Of a stretch of DNA of 64,000 nt, positions 1 to 31,300 are shown in pieces. The position numbers and the translations under genes were made by a program. Position 1 is the stretch's first letter; each line of letters begins with the position of its first letter. Below the pieces are notes generated by a model. It was not told the DNA's origin. It saw only the letters and a program-made list of their open reading frames with translations, and searched no databases. This DNA comes from Eleginops maclovinus (Eukaryota; Chordata; Actinopteri; Perciformes; Eleginopidae), in contig NC_086350.1 of NCBI RefSeq assembly GCF_036324505.1, positions 12,818,032-12,882,031 on the forward strand, read 5' to 3'.

Positions 1-305
1 CTGCAGGCATTGCTTTTTCTATTGTATAACTATACTTATCAGCCTGATTTGCCAAAAGCCTTGGTAACCTTAAAGATAAGTTGTAATTATTATTGTAATC
101 AGACATCTAATAAGTTGTTGTTATTGGTCGTAATCCAGTAATGAACAGTAAGTTATATACTTTTTTGCCATTTGTAGTTTGCTGCAATTAACACTTAAAA
201 TCTGAAGAGCCAATTATATTGTGGCGTCTACTTTAAAAAAAATCTGTATTAATGTTATTTATGTTGACATGGGTATAAATTATTGTTTTTTTATCTTTTC
301 CACAG

Positions 306-363
306 CGGAAGCATGAGATTGGCGTGAAGATTTTCGAATTCCGATGAAAAAGAAGACAGCTCG
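306..363 (+). ncRNA. Probable internal exon of the CHASERR-like lncRNA
   Basis: A pyrimidine-rich tract ending in CCACAG (301-305) is followed by a 58-base segment and a strong donor, TCG|GTAAGT, at 364. Reading frames across it close quickly: one frame gives 13 codons and then TGA. A short noncoding exon therefore fits better than a coding one. It is on the same strand as, and upstream of, the terminal exon at 1866, and both lie immediately upstream of CHD2, where vertebrates carry the lncRNA CHASERR. The splice signals are seen directly; the gene assignment is inference from position. Earlier exons and the promoter would lie left of the window. Confidence 0.5.
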
Positions 364-1865
364 GTAAGTTTGCCAAGTTGACATGAGTATTTACCCACAT
401 GCTGACTGACCCCATAAATAAAATGATTAAAGCGTTTTACTTGATAGGGATTCATTTGTTACCTATATCTTATTTGGTTATGTTGAAGATAGCCACTCAC
501 GTTTCAAGCAGACCTTACCCTACATTCGTATTGAATATTTATTGCTGCCATTCACTATTAAATCTTAAGGCTGCTAAAAGACGTAGATGTTCGCCAGTAG
601 AGTTCATCACACGGGCGCCGTACATATGGCAGCCCACTGCTCCTAACACTAGGATGGGTCAAATGCAGAATTCTCGAATTTCCCCACGGGGATTAACAAA
701 AGTACATCTGTCTTTCTGTCTTTGTTAAACTAAGGGTGATATTATCCAGTCTTACTAAATGGTAACACCGCTCTAACAAGTTGTCATGTTGCAACTTTTG
801 ATTTATATAAGCTCTTTTCATGGATTTATGTGGACATTGGCTCTGTTTTACTGTTGTTGGTACCACAAAACCATATATTATCCATCTTTGCTAAAATCTT
901 TGGTTATTTGGCCTTAAAAAGTCAACAAAACCATGATGACCGATACCATGATGGCAGATACCATGTGACAATTGTATTTTACTGCCTTTATTTAAACAAA
1001 AACAAAAAAACGCTATAGAGGGAAGGGTTGCTTTAATAGGTTTTTGATGCAACTATCATGATCAACTGTTGCTTGGTTATGTATTTTCATTGCTTTAATT
1101 AGGTAAATATTCGGTGAATTCAGGAAATGGATCTCACTTTGCATACAGTATTGTTAACTCGCATGCCATTGTTTTCTTGTTTTGATCTGTCTGTTTGATC
1201 AGTTTTGCATAACTTAAATTTCATCCGAGACTCATTTTGTCAATTTGGCTAGCTCTAGACAGATCATTCCCCTTGTGGCCTATTGATGAATTGAATTTCA
1301 AATTTTTGTTGCATTAACTCAACTAGGACTTCATTTAACTTTGAATATACCAAACACCATATTCATTTGCAGCCTTTTTTTATCGATATAGCATGCTGCA
1401 AGCCTGAGCGTATTATTTTGTACTGAGAATTCCTGTGTGCGAGATAACGCCAAATCTTTATTTATTACATTATTCATATAAAAAAAAAGTTTTGTTGAAT
1501 ATTTTATTGGAATTGAATGAATCAATATTTGATCCAAATTATAGCCCTGGCTTACAAACGCATCAAAATATTTGGTAACATTGCATTCGATATGATGACT
1601 TTTGCTAAAAAATGTAGCGATTTTCTTTTAAAATCTTTTTACTGTGTATACCTCATATACTGTGTACACAAAGTAAGACTTGAGCATAAATCGTTCACTT
1701 GCGCACAGCTAGCTACCGCAACTAAAGCTAGCCATGTATTTTAATAAAATTGCCTTACTTAAGTGTAGCCTAGCATGACTTTTCTGGACTGCTGGACAGT
1801 GAACATAACTCATTTCAGTTGCACTGTGGGCTTACAACTTTTCCTTCTTTTTTTATCCCATCAAG

Positions 1866-2150
1866 ACGCCATTCAACTGGATAGTGCTGAAGTGGAGACA
1901 GCGTTGTTTGACGCGAAGATGGCAAACTGATTTGGCATTTAGCCAAACTTTGCCAAGATGAAACGTTTTTGACTGGAATTTTTTCGCTTGGATTTTTATT
2001 TTTTACGACAACATGGACATTGGAAGATTTGCTGGCTGTATAGCGGACTTAAAGAATAACATTGTTGTTTTTGGGAAACGCAAAATTAGCATTTGTACAT
2101 TTGTTTTCCAAATGTTGTTTTGAAATAAAGTTTATGTCCTCGAATTTTTC
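1866..2150 (+). ncRNA. CHASERR: Terminal exon of a CHASERR-like lncRNA upstream of CHD2
   Basis: A long pyrimidine tract (1838-1860) ending in TCAAG marks the acceptor at 1865. The exon has no long reading frame and ends with AATAAA at 2124-2129, followed by GT-rich sequence, so cleavage should fall near 2145-2155. It contains AAGATGG at 1916-1922 and AAGATGA at 1955-1961, plus an ATGG core at 2013-2016. As I recall, conserved AARAUGR motifs in the last exon are the hallmark of vertebrate CHASERR and bind the helicase DHX36. Strand and position, in tandem and about 0.7 kb upstream of the CHD2 promoter, agree. CHASERR is reported to repress CHD2 in cis in mouse. The exon boundaries are predicted and the name is inference from synteny and motif, not from alignment. 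Confidence 0.6.
2124..2129 (+). terminator. Poly(A) signal AATAAA of the CHASERR-like transcript
   Basis: A canonical hexamer lies 258 bases into the putative last exon, with T/GT-rich sequence 20-35 bases further on (2150-2165). It lies about 0.7 kb before the likely CHD2 start site. Confidence 0.6.
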
Positions 2151-2779
2151 CTGGTTTTGTTTCATTAGCTTAGCCACCAGAAAATGACAAGCAAATTTGT
2201 CGTAATATTTTGATGACGTTGAATTCCATTAGCTCGGCTGGTTTGAATCTTTACAACTAATTCGTACAACAAATACTCTTCGTTAGCACTGACTTTGTGC
2301 CACTGCTCAGCATGTGTGCTAACTTTAAGTTAGCATACATGCTCACAGTAAAACTTCGTACTGGGTGGATGAATCTCCTCTCTTTTTCGGGTGTTATTCT
2401 ACAAATTAATTATCACTTTGTTTGTTAGATGAAGTGAAAGTGGTTGAAAATATTGTCACCCCCACTGTGTAATCTTACTTCAATTCAATCAATCAAAGAA
2501 TACCCACTTTTGTAAGGTACAATGCAACTAAAGAGTGTTTTAACCTGAACAGAAATGGTTTCCAAAGGGTTTCTAAAATGGCTTCTGGTTGTTCTTCTTC
2601 CTGTCTGAGCAGGAAGTGATGTAATTTGGTGCAACAATAATTATATACTTTATAAAGCCTCTTGGTATTCTTACTTTTTCATGAAGTAAGAAGTAAAGGA
2701 CTCAGCTTCAAGTCTGAGGCTGAAAGTAAATGTAAGTTTTATATAAATCAAAATTTAAACATAATAAAAGGGGTGGGAC

Positions 2780-3170
2780 TTCACATCACCTGAGTGTGGG
2801 TTAAATGGAAATAACGTCAATCAAAGGCAAAGCGTTCAGAGCTAGGAAGGAGCTCTAGATGGCGGCTGAGCCTTGGGAAGGGTGCCATGGGCTTTCGTCA
2901 GACCGTTTCTCTTACCCGTTTTTCGACCGAAACCGTTTAAATATGATTCAGAATCGGCCGCAATGTTAGTACGATTGGTGTTTTAACGGGAATTAAGACG
3001 TTTTGAGTCGTTTTCGGGCTGTTTTTTCGAGTCGTACGAGCCGTGTGTGCAGAGGGAGTGCTTGTCGTTGTTTTCCATTCTGGGCTCTGGCAGCCATGGC
3101 GCGCCTCCATTTTTAGTGAGCTGCTCGCCGCTGTCGCTCAGACTCTATCAGCAGATGCACACTTTAAAGG
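2780..3170 (+). promoter_or_regulatory. Likely CHD2 promoter and first noncoding exon region
   Basis: Compared with its AT-rich surroundings this stretch is rich in CpG. It has a YY1-type element GATGGCGGC at 2858-2866, which in many housekeeping genes sits just downstream of the start site, and a CRE-like AACGTCAAT near 2813-2821. A second ATGGCG occurs near 3096. No TATA box is evident. It lies about 0.9 kb upstream of the exon carrying the CHD2 start codon. The exact start site and the donor of the noncoding first exon cannot be fixed from sequence alone. Confidence 0.5.
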
Positions 3171-3722
3171 CCTAAAAGCTTTTCAAAACAGTGGTCTTTA
3201 TTGCATTTTATTAAGTTATTATTTCTATAGTTTGTTATTTGTATTCGAGTCGGATACTTGCTTGTGATAGAGCGAACGTGAACCTAATAGTTAATTTATA
3301 GGTTACTACCTTTCTTCACATTGAATTGGTCTGTTTACATTGTGAAGTGCATAATTGACTGATTTTCTCATCCTTAAATCTTATTTTTCTAACCTTTCAT
3401 GTGATGACGCAGTTGCAATTAATTGCATGCGGCTTGTTCCGTGGACTTTACTGAAAGAAATACGTTGGATATTTATCATATTGTAGAAACACCTGTCAAT
3501 TTTTTCTGAGCTTTATTTTAATCAAGCGATGTAAATAATGATACTTCCTTTCGATTTAATGCCTTTTTTCTCAACTCGTGTCGCGTCGCCTGGGTTTTAA
3601 CTGCCACCCGAGCAAAGGCAATCTTGTGGGACTTACATGATAGCTCATGCTTCCTCCATGCTAACTTTTTGACAGCAAATACCAGGACTAAAGACCTTTT
3701 CAAAGACTTTCAGGATACTACC

Positions 3723-20046
<16,324 letters not shown>

Positions 20047-21605
20047 AAGTGCACCAGTGCTGACCGAGGAACTGATCTGGGTGTTCTGTCTAGGGTCAGG
20101 GCCTCATACATGCTGCGGATGGACAAGTCTGGACTCGCCAATCATAAGCTCACAGTTGGAAAGGGAATCAATGTGTGCCCTCTTTACCAGCAAAACTCTC
20201 CTTGTCTTTTCCCCCAAATGACTGTGGCTGTGAGTGATGCCCTGGAGGAAGTATGCTTTCCTTCTGTCATCTCAAAGATGAAGAAAAACTTTCTCAAGCA
20301 TCTTTATTTAAATAAATGTACTTAAACCAGTGCTTATGGATGCTTAGTCCCATGGACTATTTTCTAAGAAGAATTTAGGATACATGAACTGCTGACTGAT
20401 CTCAATCCTAAAAGTGCCTGAAGGCTTCAGCCTTTCCGAATGGTAGATGTATGGGATCATTCCCAGATGAAGCATGACATGGACATATTTTTTTGTGTTA
20501 AGCTCTAAATCTTGCAAATGATTTCATTGGGATGTCAATACGAACGAATGTGTTTTCATCTGCATCTTCATAATGTTCATCATGAATATGTAGCTGAACT
20601 GAACCCCCACTTTAAACAGGTGGTGCAATGGCACAGCCTTGTTATGGAATTTGAATGATTGATGAAGCCAGTATGTTTACGCTATAAAACACTCTACACA
20701 ACCGTTTTAGAAAATTCACATTGCTCATGTGTACAAATGATCATTATTTCTGTAATCATATATTAATAATAGTTATATTAATCAAGGCAATCCTCTTGCT
20801 TTGTTCACTTTAACCACTTTCCCTCTTAGTAGGCCCAATAAAGTGGACGTTTTGTAAGCAGTATTTATTGCAACAACTTGTGCAAAGGTTCATAACACTA
20901 TTACTTAGAACAATCCTTTATTTGTTGCCTTTCAGTATTCTGATAGCTAGGAATGGTACTTCAGTGTAGTTGCATTAATTCATCTTTCAGTATTCAGAAA
21001 ATAATATTCTGATAAAACCTTTTCTTTCTTTATCTATGGCTTGGCAATGGTGTTGCTGGTAGATTGTTCAGGGGTTACCAGGAAGTCGCTGATGACATTT
21101 GATTATGTTTATTACCTCTGGTCACTTTATCCGTGCCAAACCTGCTCTGGCCCTCACTTGTTTTTTTACGCTTCTCCATTTGTGCCTTATTTATGTGTGT
21201 ATTATCATGCTGTATATTGTTCATTGACAGTACTGGGGCCTGACAGGCAGGGTGTAGTATTACAGTCTCATTTTAAGGACGTTGCTCTGAATGAACTGGT
21301 TAAGGGACCATGTATTCTGGTAAGCATCATGTGGTTTCCAAAAGAGCTGATCATTTGAGGGGAAACCATAGATATAAAGATATGATGTGTGTGTGTGTGT
21401 GTCTGTCCAGGGCTCTTAGCCGACCTGTTACAGTGAAAAGCCAGCACATCTTCTCCTCAACGTTAAGCAAGCTACAGTTTCTGTATCATATGTTCTTTAG
21501 GAAAGTTTAAATAATTTATATTTGTGACAAAACCACTCTTCATGAGACATGAGCTGTACATATATTTGGACATATGTAATAAACTTTGTTACACAATGAA
21601 AATGT
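20047..21605 (+). other. CHD2: CHD2 3' untranslated region
   Basis: No further exon is needed after the TAA at 20044-20046. Poly(A) hexamers AATAAA occur at 20311-20316, 20837-20842 and 21578-21583. The last is followed by T/GT-rich sequence and is the likely distal end; the others would give shorter isoforms. Which one is used cannot be read from the sequence. Confidence 0.7.
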
Positions 21606-22374
21606 GTTATGTTCATTCTTTGGGTGGCAGACTTCAAAACAATATACCTGATGTCATTATCTAAATCACATTATCATACTGTGTTTTATGCAAAGACACA
21701 CAATATATTTTTGTACATTTAGAGTTGAATTTTATACTTGATACTTGGATGTACAAATGATTTACCCTCTCCCGTCTTGTCAAGTGCCTTGATTTGCAAT
21801 TGTGCACAAAGGCGTTATATAATATAAAAGTTTGGTTTGCGAAAAATAAATAAATAGAATCAAGTTATTTTATAATTTCTAAAAATGAAAACTTTACCAA
21901 AGACAACTCTAAATATCCCTTACACTGTAACTAATTTGGGATGCTTATATAAAGTAACTCCCATATTGAAATGGCGTTAAATTAGCAGTGTAATTATCTT
22001 GCATATAAAGCTTTCCTGTTGTATGTTAAGATTTACTAACATAACATCTTGTATATTCATGTCTTAGGACGTAGCATGCATGAAGCAGTCCACTTTTGGC
22101 TGATGCACTGAGCTAGGTATGATTATCCTTTATCGAATTGTTCTTGCAGTTAAATGTTGCTAATGAAACATTTTGCTTATTTAAATATTTACAAAAAAAG
22201 TAGTTTTTCTTACTAAGACTTATTTGTTTTTAAGTCGAAAATAGTTTCATTTGCTCACATGCATCACTACATCTCTCCAGCAGGGGGCAGTCAAACACTG
22301 GAGACTGTTGCTAAAACATACAAGTGTGAATTAAAGAAAAAATGCTCCCACTGAAACAAGAGGGCACCTCGTTA
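21606..22374. other. Gap between the convergent CHD2 and RGMA transcripts
   Basis: About 770 bases of AT-rich sequence with no supportable exon or RNA gene. It separates the last CHD2 poly(A) signal from the putative RGMA poly(A) signal. Confidence 0.6.
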
Positions 22375-24670
<2,296 letters not shown>

Positions 24671-25372
24671 CTATAGATGAGCTGTGCAACACTCAATCCA
24701 CAATATGACAGCAAGGACGTTGAGGAGAAGGAGTGAAAGAAAATCTTTGCCTCTCTGTGGCGCATTATTCATGAAAGCATCCTTTTCAAAGATGTGGTAT
24801 CTCTTGCTGTTGGAGTGGAGCATTTTTACATCCTCAAAGGCGTAGTAGGCTGCCATTGTGAAGTTAATGTCTCCAGAGGAGAGGAGGTCAAACACACAGG
24901 ACTGAAAGTACAGGTCCTCCACTGGGAGCCGCTCTTTGCACTTGGCCTTGGCAGACTGGTAGGTGAAGCCCTGTGCCGCGGTGCTGCGGGTCCTGCTTGT
25001 GCTGTGGGCCTCCACCGATCGAGCCTTGAAGTTTCTGAAGTCAATGCGCTGGTTGGCGGGGCAGCCGTGCAGACAAAGGTACAAGTCCTGGTCATCTCCT
25101 TCCTCCACAGAGTTCACAACTTCCTCCGGCATCCGCACAGCAAAGGTCAGGTAGCGGCCGACCTGCCGCACCACTATAGTTGTGCCGATGTACCTGGCCT
25201 GAATCTCCACGTGCTGCCCGGCAACCTTCTCCACCACACGCAGAGTGTTCGCTCCATGTCGATCCCCTCCGTTCTTGGAGCCATCTGCAAAAGCAGCCGG
25301 CAGCTCATCTGTCTCTGCGTGGTACATCTTCTGGTCCACACATTCCTGGAAGTTTTTAAAGATGATTGTCAG
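24671..25372 (-). CDS. RGMA: RGMA last coding exon
   Basis: The acceptor TCCTCCTGCAG precedes [15 protein letters not shown]. The exon encodes about residues 217-449: the rest of the vWF-D-like domain ([24 protein letters not shown]), the conserved [11 protein letters not shown] block, a sequon at INFT, VKMLHSN, and the C-terminal hydrophobic GPI signal. The stop codon is at 24671-24673. Confidence 0.97.
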   Translation of the reverse strand: MTIIFKNFQECVDQKMYHAETDELPAAFADGSKNGGDRHGANTLRVVEKVAGQHVEIQARYIGTTIVVRQVGRYLTFAVRMPEEVVNSVEEGDDQDLYLCLHGCPANQRIDFRNFKARSVEAHSTSRTRSTAAQGFTYQSAKAKCKERLPVEDLYFQSCVFDLLSSGDINFTMAAYYAFEDVKMLHSNSKRYHIFEKDAFMNNAPQRGKDFLSLLLLNVLAVILWIECCTAHL

Positions 25373-28300
25373 CTGCAGGAGGACAGAAAAAAAGATAAGT
25401 CATTAACATTCATCTTAAATGATCACATGCGTTTGCCTTTATGATGCAAGTATGCCACGTCATTAGGGCTACATACAGAATCCTAATTAACTGCAGTAGA
25501 TTTAAAAACATGTAATTGCTTAAACTTTTGCATTAAGAACAAGTTTGTGCAATCTGTACCATCTATACCCCACAACTCCACTTAAGTGTCATATTTCAGC
25601 ACTGGCTCAACATGGGGGAGGCCAAGGTAAACGCCCTCAAAAAACATGAGTCTCGGCAATGTAAAATCAGGCCTCAGTCTGCAGACACAAAGACGATCCA
25701 TTCATAGCGCTGAAAACCTGCCTGTGAACCCCAGAACTATGCTGCAGGGAGTGGCGGGGGCCAGGACGCAGCGATATACTCTGCAGCTAATTCAGTGACG
25801 CTACGTAGAGCTAGGTATCATCGGGACACCATGAGCCATTGTCAGAGCAGCGACACCAGACGATCTAGGGTCTCTGATGTCTTCTGACAGAGAACAGGGG
25901 GGGGGGGTCTACAAAATACTCCATTAGCTTTACAATTCGTCGGTTGCACCAGCTCTGTCTCAATCCCAGCAAACCCTCGCCCAACATTTCCCACCTTTAT
26001 TAACTTCTGTTTTTTTTCCCGCAGGCTTTAAATGAAAACAATCCCAAATAAAATGCCTCTATTATCCCTTCATCAGGAAAAGGTAGAAAAAAACAGACAG
26101 TTGTATTTGCTGAGCAGCTCTGAGCTCTGCTAATGCAAGTCCTTTAGAGAGGGTGCCTTGTTTGCACAGGTGGCATTGGCTGCTGCCTTGTTTTCCCTTT
26201 GTTCAGAATCAAGATCTTTAAAAAAGACGTCTAATTTGCTTCCAAGAACAGCAGTATAAAAATGTCATTACTTTAAAAGCTCACAACCCCACAAATGCCT
26301 AAAAGAGTATCATTAAGAAGCCTTGATTGCAGAAAATTATACTTTCTACAAATGTGATTAAGGACAAAGTCCTTTTATACTCAGTCTTAAAACGTAAGGT
26401 ATGATGCTCTGCAAAGAGGCTGAGGTCTACGATCATTGCTGTCAAAACGTTGCCAAATCTGGAACAACTCTAAGCGAACTTGCCAAATATAAATACTTCT
26501 TTGTTTTTTTAACTCAAGTTCTACTTAAAAGGTATTTCAGGGACAGCAATCCAAACTAACCAATGAACCATTAAACAAAACAACAATAATGAAGAATGCA
26601 CTGCTGAGGAAAATATTCCATAATGTAGAGACCATATCTAAAGTCCTGTGCAGACACAACACGTCTTACTGTACTGTGCTCTGTGTGTAGACTTCACTGT
26701 AAGTAGGCCAAGCATCAGCCTGAGCGGTCTACTGTGAAAAGTGAAAATGGAGCCTCATGTTAACATCTGACGCAGAACTGCTGTTATAATACTAACATAT
26801 CATTTATAAAGCTTATCAAGATCTTCGCAATTGAGCTGGGTTTGGCTTCTTTATCTGTCATTATGGATCTCATCCAAACACTAACCAGAGTCCACAGTTT
26901 GTGAGAGCTGCTTCTTTGTCAAACAGACCACATGAAAGAAGAGACGAGCACAAACAAAAACACAAACGGCTACAGGTTTCCAAACTAACATGGTAAATCA
27001 ATGCACCAAGTAATAACCTCAATTATAGATGATCATTTAAACCATTCCTTAGCCTGGAAAATGTCAAGAAATATTATATTATATTATAAATATTATAGAA
27101 TGGATGGAATTTGACAAGCATGACTAGCAAATGTTGGGCATTTTTTATTTATAAATGACATGCTTTCATGACGATAAGAAAGGATCCCCACCTTGCTTGT
27201 GGCAGTGGCCATAGACCCCGGTACCACAGGAGTGTTGGTCACCTGGACTGACAGGTATTTGTTGTGGATGAGAGGCCAGGCTCCTTCCACTTTACAGGTC
27301 TGGAAGTCGTCCCCAAATGTTCGGAGATGCGGGTCTCCAAAGAAGCCACAGTGGGTGTAATTGGGAGGAGCTGTGTTGCGGGGAAGACTGCGTTCATAGT
27401 GGCACACTTCTGGGCCGTCAGAGCGCTCCTGGCTGTCAGGTGGGAGCGGCAGGGCTGGAGGAGGAACTGGGGTGCGTGAACGTGGTTGGGATGTTGGCCC
27501 CTCCCTGGAGCAGTTGTGTTGGCTCATTAGATCCTCTATGCCATGCTGGGCAGAGTGGTAGGCCAAGTCCCCCCTGCAGGTTCGTGCAGTCCGCCGTACA
27601 CAGCTGTTGTACGCTCGCAGCGCAGTGCAAAACTCCTCCTCGGGACCAGAGTTCGAGGTGGAGGCCCAAAATTCTGAGTTACACTTCAGGATCTTACACT
27701 GCAGGCTCACTGCCAGGGGGGAACAAGACACGGTTTAAACACAAGAAGCAAACCAGATGGAAAAACCAGAGAGTTTCACAAAAAAACCTATTAATAGTAA
27801 TCTGTGATTGATGGTAGTTCAGTAACAGATATAAATAATACTAAAGCTAAAATAAAGGAATCAGACGATCAAGAATGCCAAATGAAGTCTTACTTTCCTT
27901 AAATACTACAATAGCAATAACAAATGCAGCAATTATTTTGCCATTAACTAGTTAGCATGTTTAAAAAAAAAGCTTTAATGCTAGAGAGACTAAAAAGCAT
28001 AAGCATAATTATATGTTGCTGCTGAGTTTTGATGGTACACCTTGACAAAAGGATAATTAATATCTATAGCTACACAAATCTATGCATGTTCACAGCATGA
28101 AACACACACACAAACAAATAAACAAAACCATTTTTGCAAAAATAGTGAACAAAACACAGGACTGTACTCCCTTAGGTAAACCAGGATATTGGATAACTTA
28201 GCTGGTCATTGTAGAGAAGTGCACTGACCTTTCACACCCTGACCTTTCACACCCTTTTGGTTCATGTAACATAAAAAAATGCCTTTTGATCATTAATCTA

Positions 28301-31300
28301 CACCTTTAGTGATAATAATGCTAGTTGACCTTAGATTGTTGTCTCCCGCTTTATATCCACGTCCGGCCTCTTCTTAACACAAATGTTCTTCAAACATGTT
28401 TCAGGATGTCCTGTTGCCACCCCATGTTTGCATAGTATTACCTTTGACTAATAAAGCGTTTATTTAAATGGGAAGTGAGAAGTTTTACCCAGTGTCTCAA
28501 GGGGGGAGCCTTATCAACACTTTGAAGTCACACTTTAAACAATATCCCTCCTGAAAGCTTCACCGCAGCCCTCTAAAACCCCCATATCACCTCTCCATTT
28601 ACCACCCATTTCATAGATGGCAATAAACTAATCTTGATCTCAGCTATCAGTGCATTATCACCTTGTTGTTTGACGGCAAGTGACTTTAGAGGAAAACTGA
28701 TAAGGGATTTGCACACATGCAAGGTGAGCTGAATGAGGTTTGAAAGTGCAGAAAGTAACCCACTGCAATGATCCCAGTTTAAAATGATAAGTATATTAAG
28801 TCAATTTAAAACAATGGGGATGTCTAATATGATATCACACTGCCATTGCAGCAGTTCACTATACCTTTTCCATTTCTTTTTTAAATAGCTGTAAGGGTGG
28901 ACTTGAAACAGTTCAGTAGGAACATTTAAGCGTAATTCGACTCTCTTCAAATCCTTTTTCCTTTTTTTTTTACGTTTCGTGGGTGAATGAACAACTTTAA
29001 ATGAAAGTCCTTCCTTGAAAAACTACCTAAGTTAAAGATACTTTCAAGGAACTATGTGAAATACTGAGGCATGCACCATCCCCCAAACAAAACCAGGGGT
29101 TGAGGGCTACAGCAGCCACAAAAATACCCCTCACTTTGTTTTGTCTTCCTTTAATAAAATCCCAATTACGACTAGGCTTCTCAAACTAGTCAAATGTAGT
29201 GCTGTAACAACATGCTTGTTCCCTTTCAAGCATGTTGTAATATTTTCCTAACTTTCAACCTTTTCTAGACATTTGCACGTAAGCAATTTGCCCTAAATAT
29301 GTGCAATCTTGTAGATTTTTGTAACCAACCAACTAATTTGCTGCGGTGAATTATACATTTTTAGCAGTTTTTACTTTAAATGCAAGCTTCAGCAGAAACA
29401 GCTCAATTTTTAAGTGCACAATGTTACCAGTTGTGGAAAGTAACTAAGTACATCTACTCAAATACTTTACTTAAGTATTTTCATTTTATAACTCTTTATA
29501 CTTATACTGTACTACATTTTGGAAGAATATGTACATTTTACTCCCCTAAATGTATTTGACATATCATTTTAACACACAATACCAAACCTTATTTGGTATA
29601 AATCAAACTATCCAACATTATATTTAAGAAACTAAAACCATGAGTGGATTAAAAGGAGATTAATTGGCAGCAATGTTGTTAACAAGTTGCTTTAAAATAA
29701 TTTAAAATATATATTTTAAACAATTATTTTGTAATCAAATTGTACATTTGATCCTGATACTTTAAGTACATTTCCTAATACTTAAATACTTTTACTCTAG
29801 TACCATTCTCCATGCAGTACTTTTACCTGAAATTGTATTAGTTTACTTTTACGCAGGTAAACAATCTGAGTGCTTTTTCCACCACTGTAACTCTACTTTC
29901 CCCTTGGTATACATATCGGCTCATAAATTGTGACCTTACCAAGCAACTTTGCAGCCTCAGTTGAGAAAGTAGATAAACAAAGAGAGCTTCGATAATAACG
30001 TTAAAGAAGTCATATTATTAGGTAAAGCTTATCAGTGAAAACATTTATATTCAGTGTATGATGAAAACGTGTTGGCATTTTAAAAAAACTTTCACTTTTC
30101 AAATTCAAAAGTATAAAAAGGGGCATCTTACCGGACGGGAATAGTGAGAGAAACACCGCGAGGACTCTGCACACGTCAAGCGCCGAGGGTCTTCCTCTTT
30201 TCCCCATAACCATCCATCCAGCTCGGGGTCGCACTTCACTCCTCTCCCTGGTCAAACCCGATGAAGGAAGGACAGAGGAGAAGAGTTAGAGCCGCCGTGA
30301 AAACACATAGGAAAGTCCATAAAAGAGCCCTGAAGTCGGTCCCGTCTTCTCATTACTATGCTAAGAAGTTGTGGTTGTTGTTCTGTTAACCTTTTTACTA
30401 CAGCCGGGTACGCTAGCTAACTCGCAGTGCAGGACAAACCGCTGAGAGCAGCCGGGCAATCCGTCTTCCTTTTAGGGGAGTGTCGAGAAGGTGCAGCCTC
30501 TGCTGGCCAGCGAACACACTGAGCCAATCACAGCCGCCTGTTCTGCCCTTAAACCCCCTCTCCAAGTTTCAAATTTCAACTCAATGTGCAGACTTGTTCG
30601 ACGACAACCGAGTCTTCGCGGCCCACAAAGTAGTAGTGCATAACGCCGCGTGAGAAGGGCTTGATTTGCGGCTAAGATCACAACAATAACCACTCTGTCA
30701 AGCAAAAACCTCGAGAGAAAAACAGTGGCATCCCCCCCAGTAAGCATGTAAACAGGAGGTAAGCTACCAACAATATAAAACAACACCACGTTTATTCCTA
30801 AAGAGCTGTTAATAATGTGCTTCTACCCTTCATATTAGCATACCTAGCCTTGTATAAATAAAGGACCCTAAAAAAAGGTTCAAACTTATTATTATTACAG
30901 CAGTTATATTTTGCTACAAGCAAAGCTAACCTCTTCAAACCCTCATACCAACCACTGTAGGTCAATCAAACTCACCCAGTGGAGCCAAAGAAGTGTATTT
31001 AGGTTCTAGTGGAGGACCCAATGTTTCTAAAGATGCCACATACTGAATGTTGGAAAATGTACACAAAATGTTGCTCCAGAACATTACAATTTGATAAAAT
31101 GGGGAACTACACATATGCACTCTCGAGTTTGAATATTTTACCAAGTGTCCACATCATGTCTGAAATTTGAACAAGCTGTTTTATGTAATATTACAAGGGC
31201 TGCCTGCAACTAGCAATTATTTTTGATATCTGTTCAATTTTTTATATTTGTCACATTATATAGACAAAATAATTGTCTATAAAATGAGAGACAATCAACG

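Larger units (their letters stand above)
27710..30131 (-). other. RGMA: RGMA intron 2
   Basis: GT-AG intron of 2.4 kb. It holds the transposon relic at 29428-29887 and an exact 15-base tandem duplication at 28225-28254. No exon was seen. Confidence 0.9.

Noticed and set aside
3043..3267. 74-codon frame in the CHD2 5' region
   Set aside because: It begins with GTG, not ATG, and shows no protein similarity. The region is better explained as promoter and 5' UTR.
24794..25444. 216-codon open frame on the plus strand
   Set aside because: It is antisense to the last RGMA coding exon; its openness follows from the RGMA codons. It has no splice context and no recognisable protein.
27317..27811. 164-codon open frame on the plus strand
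   Set aside because: It is antisense to the RGMA exon 27192-27709 and runs into intron sequence. It is a shadow.
30253..30255. TTG as the RGMA start codon
   Set aside because: A non-ATG start is not needed. A splice acceptor lies just downstream of it, and an upstream ATG exon (34298-34311) restores the expected N terminus.
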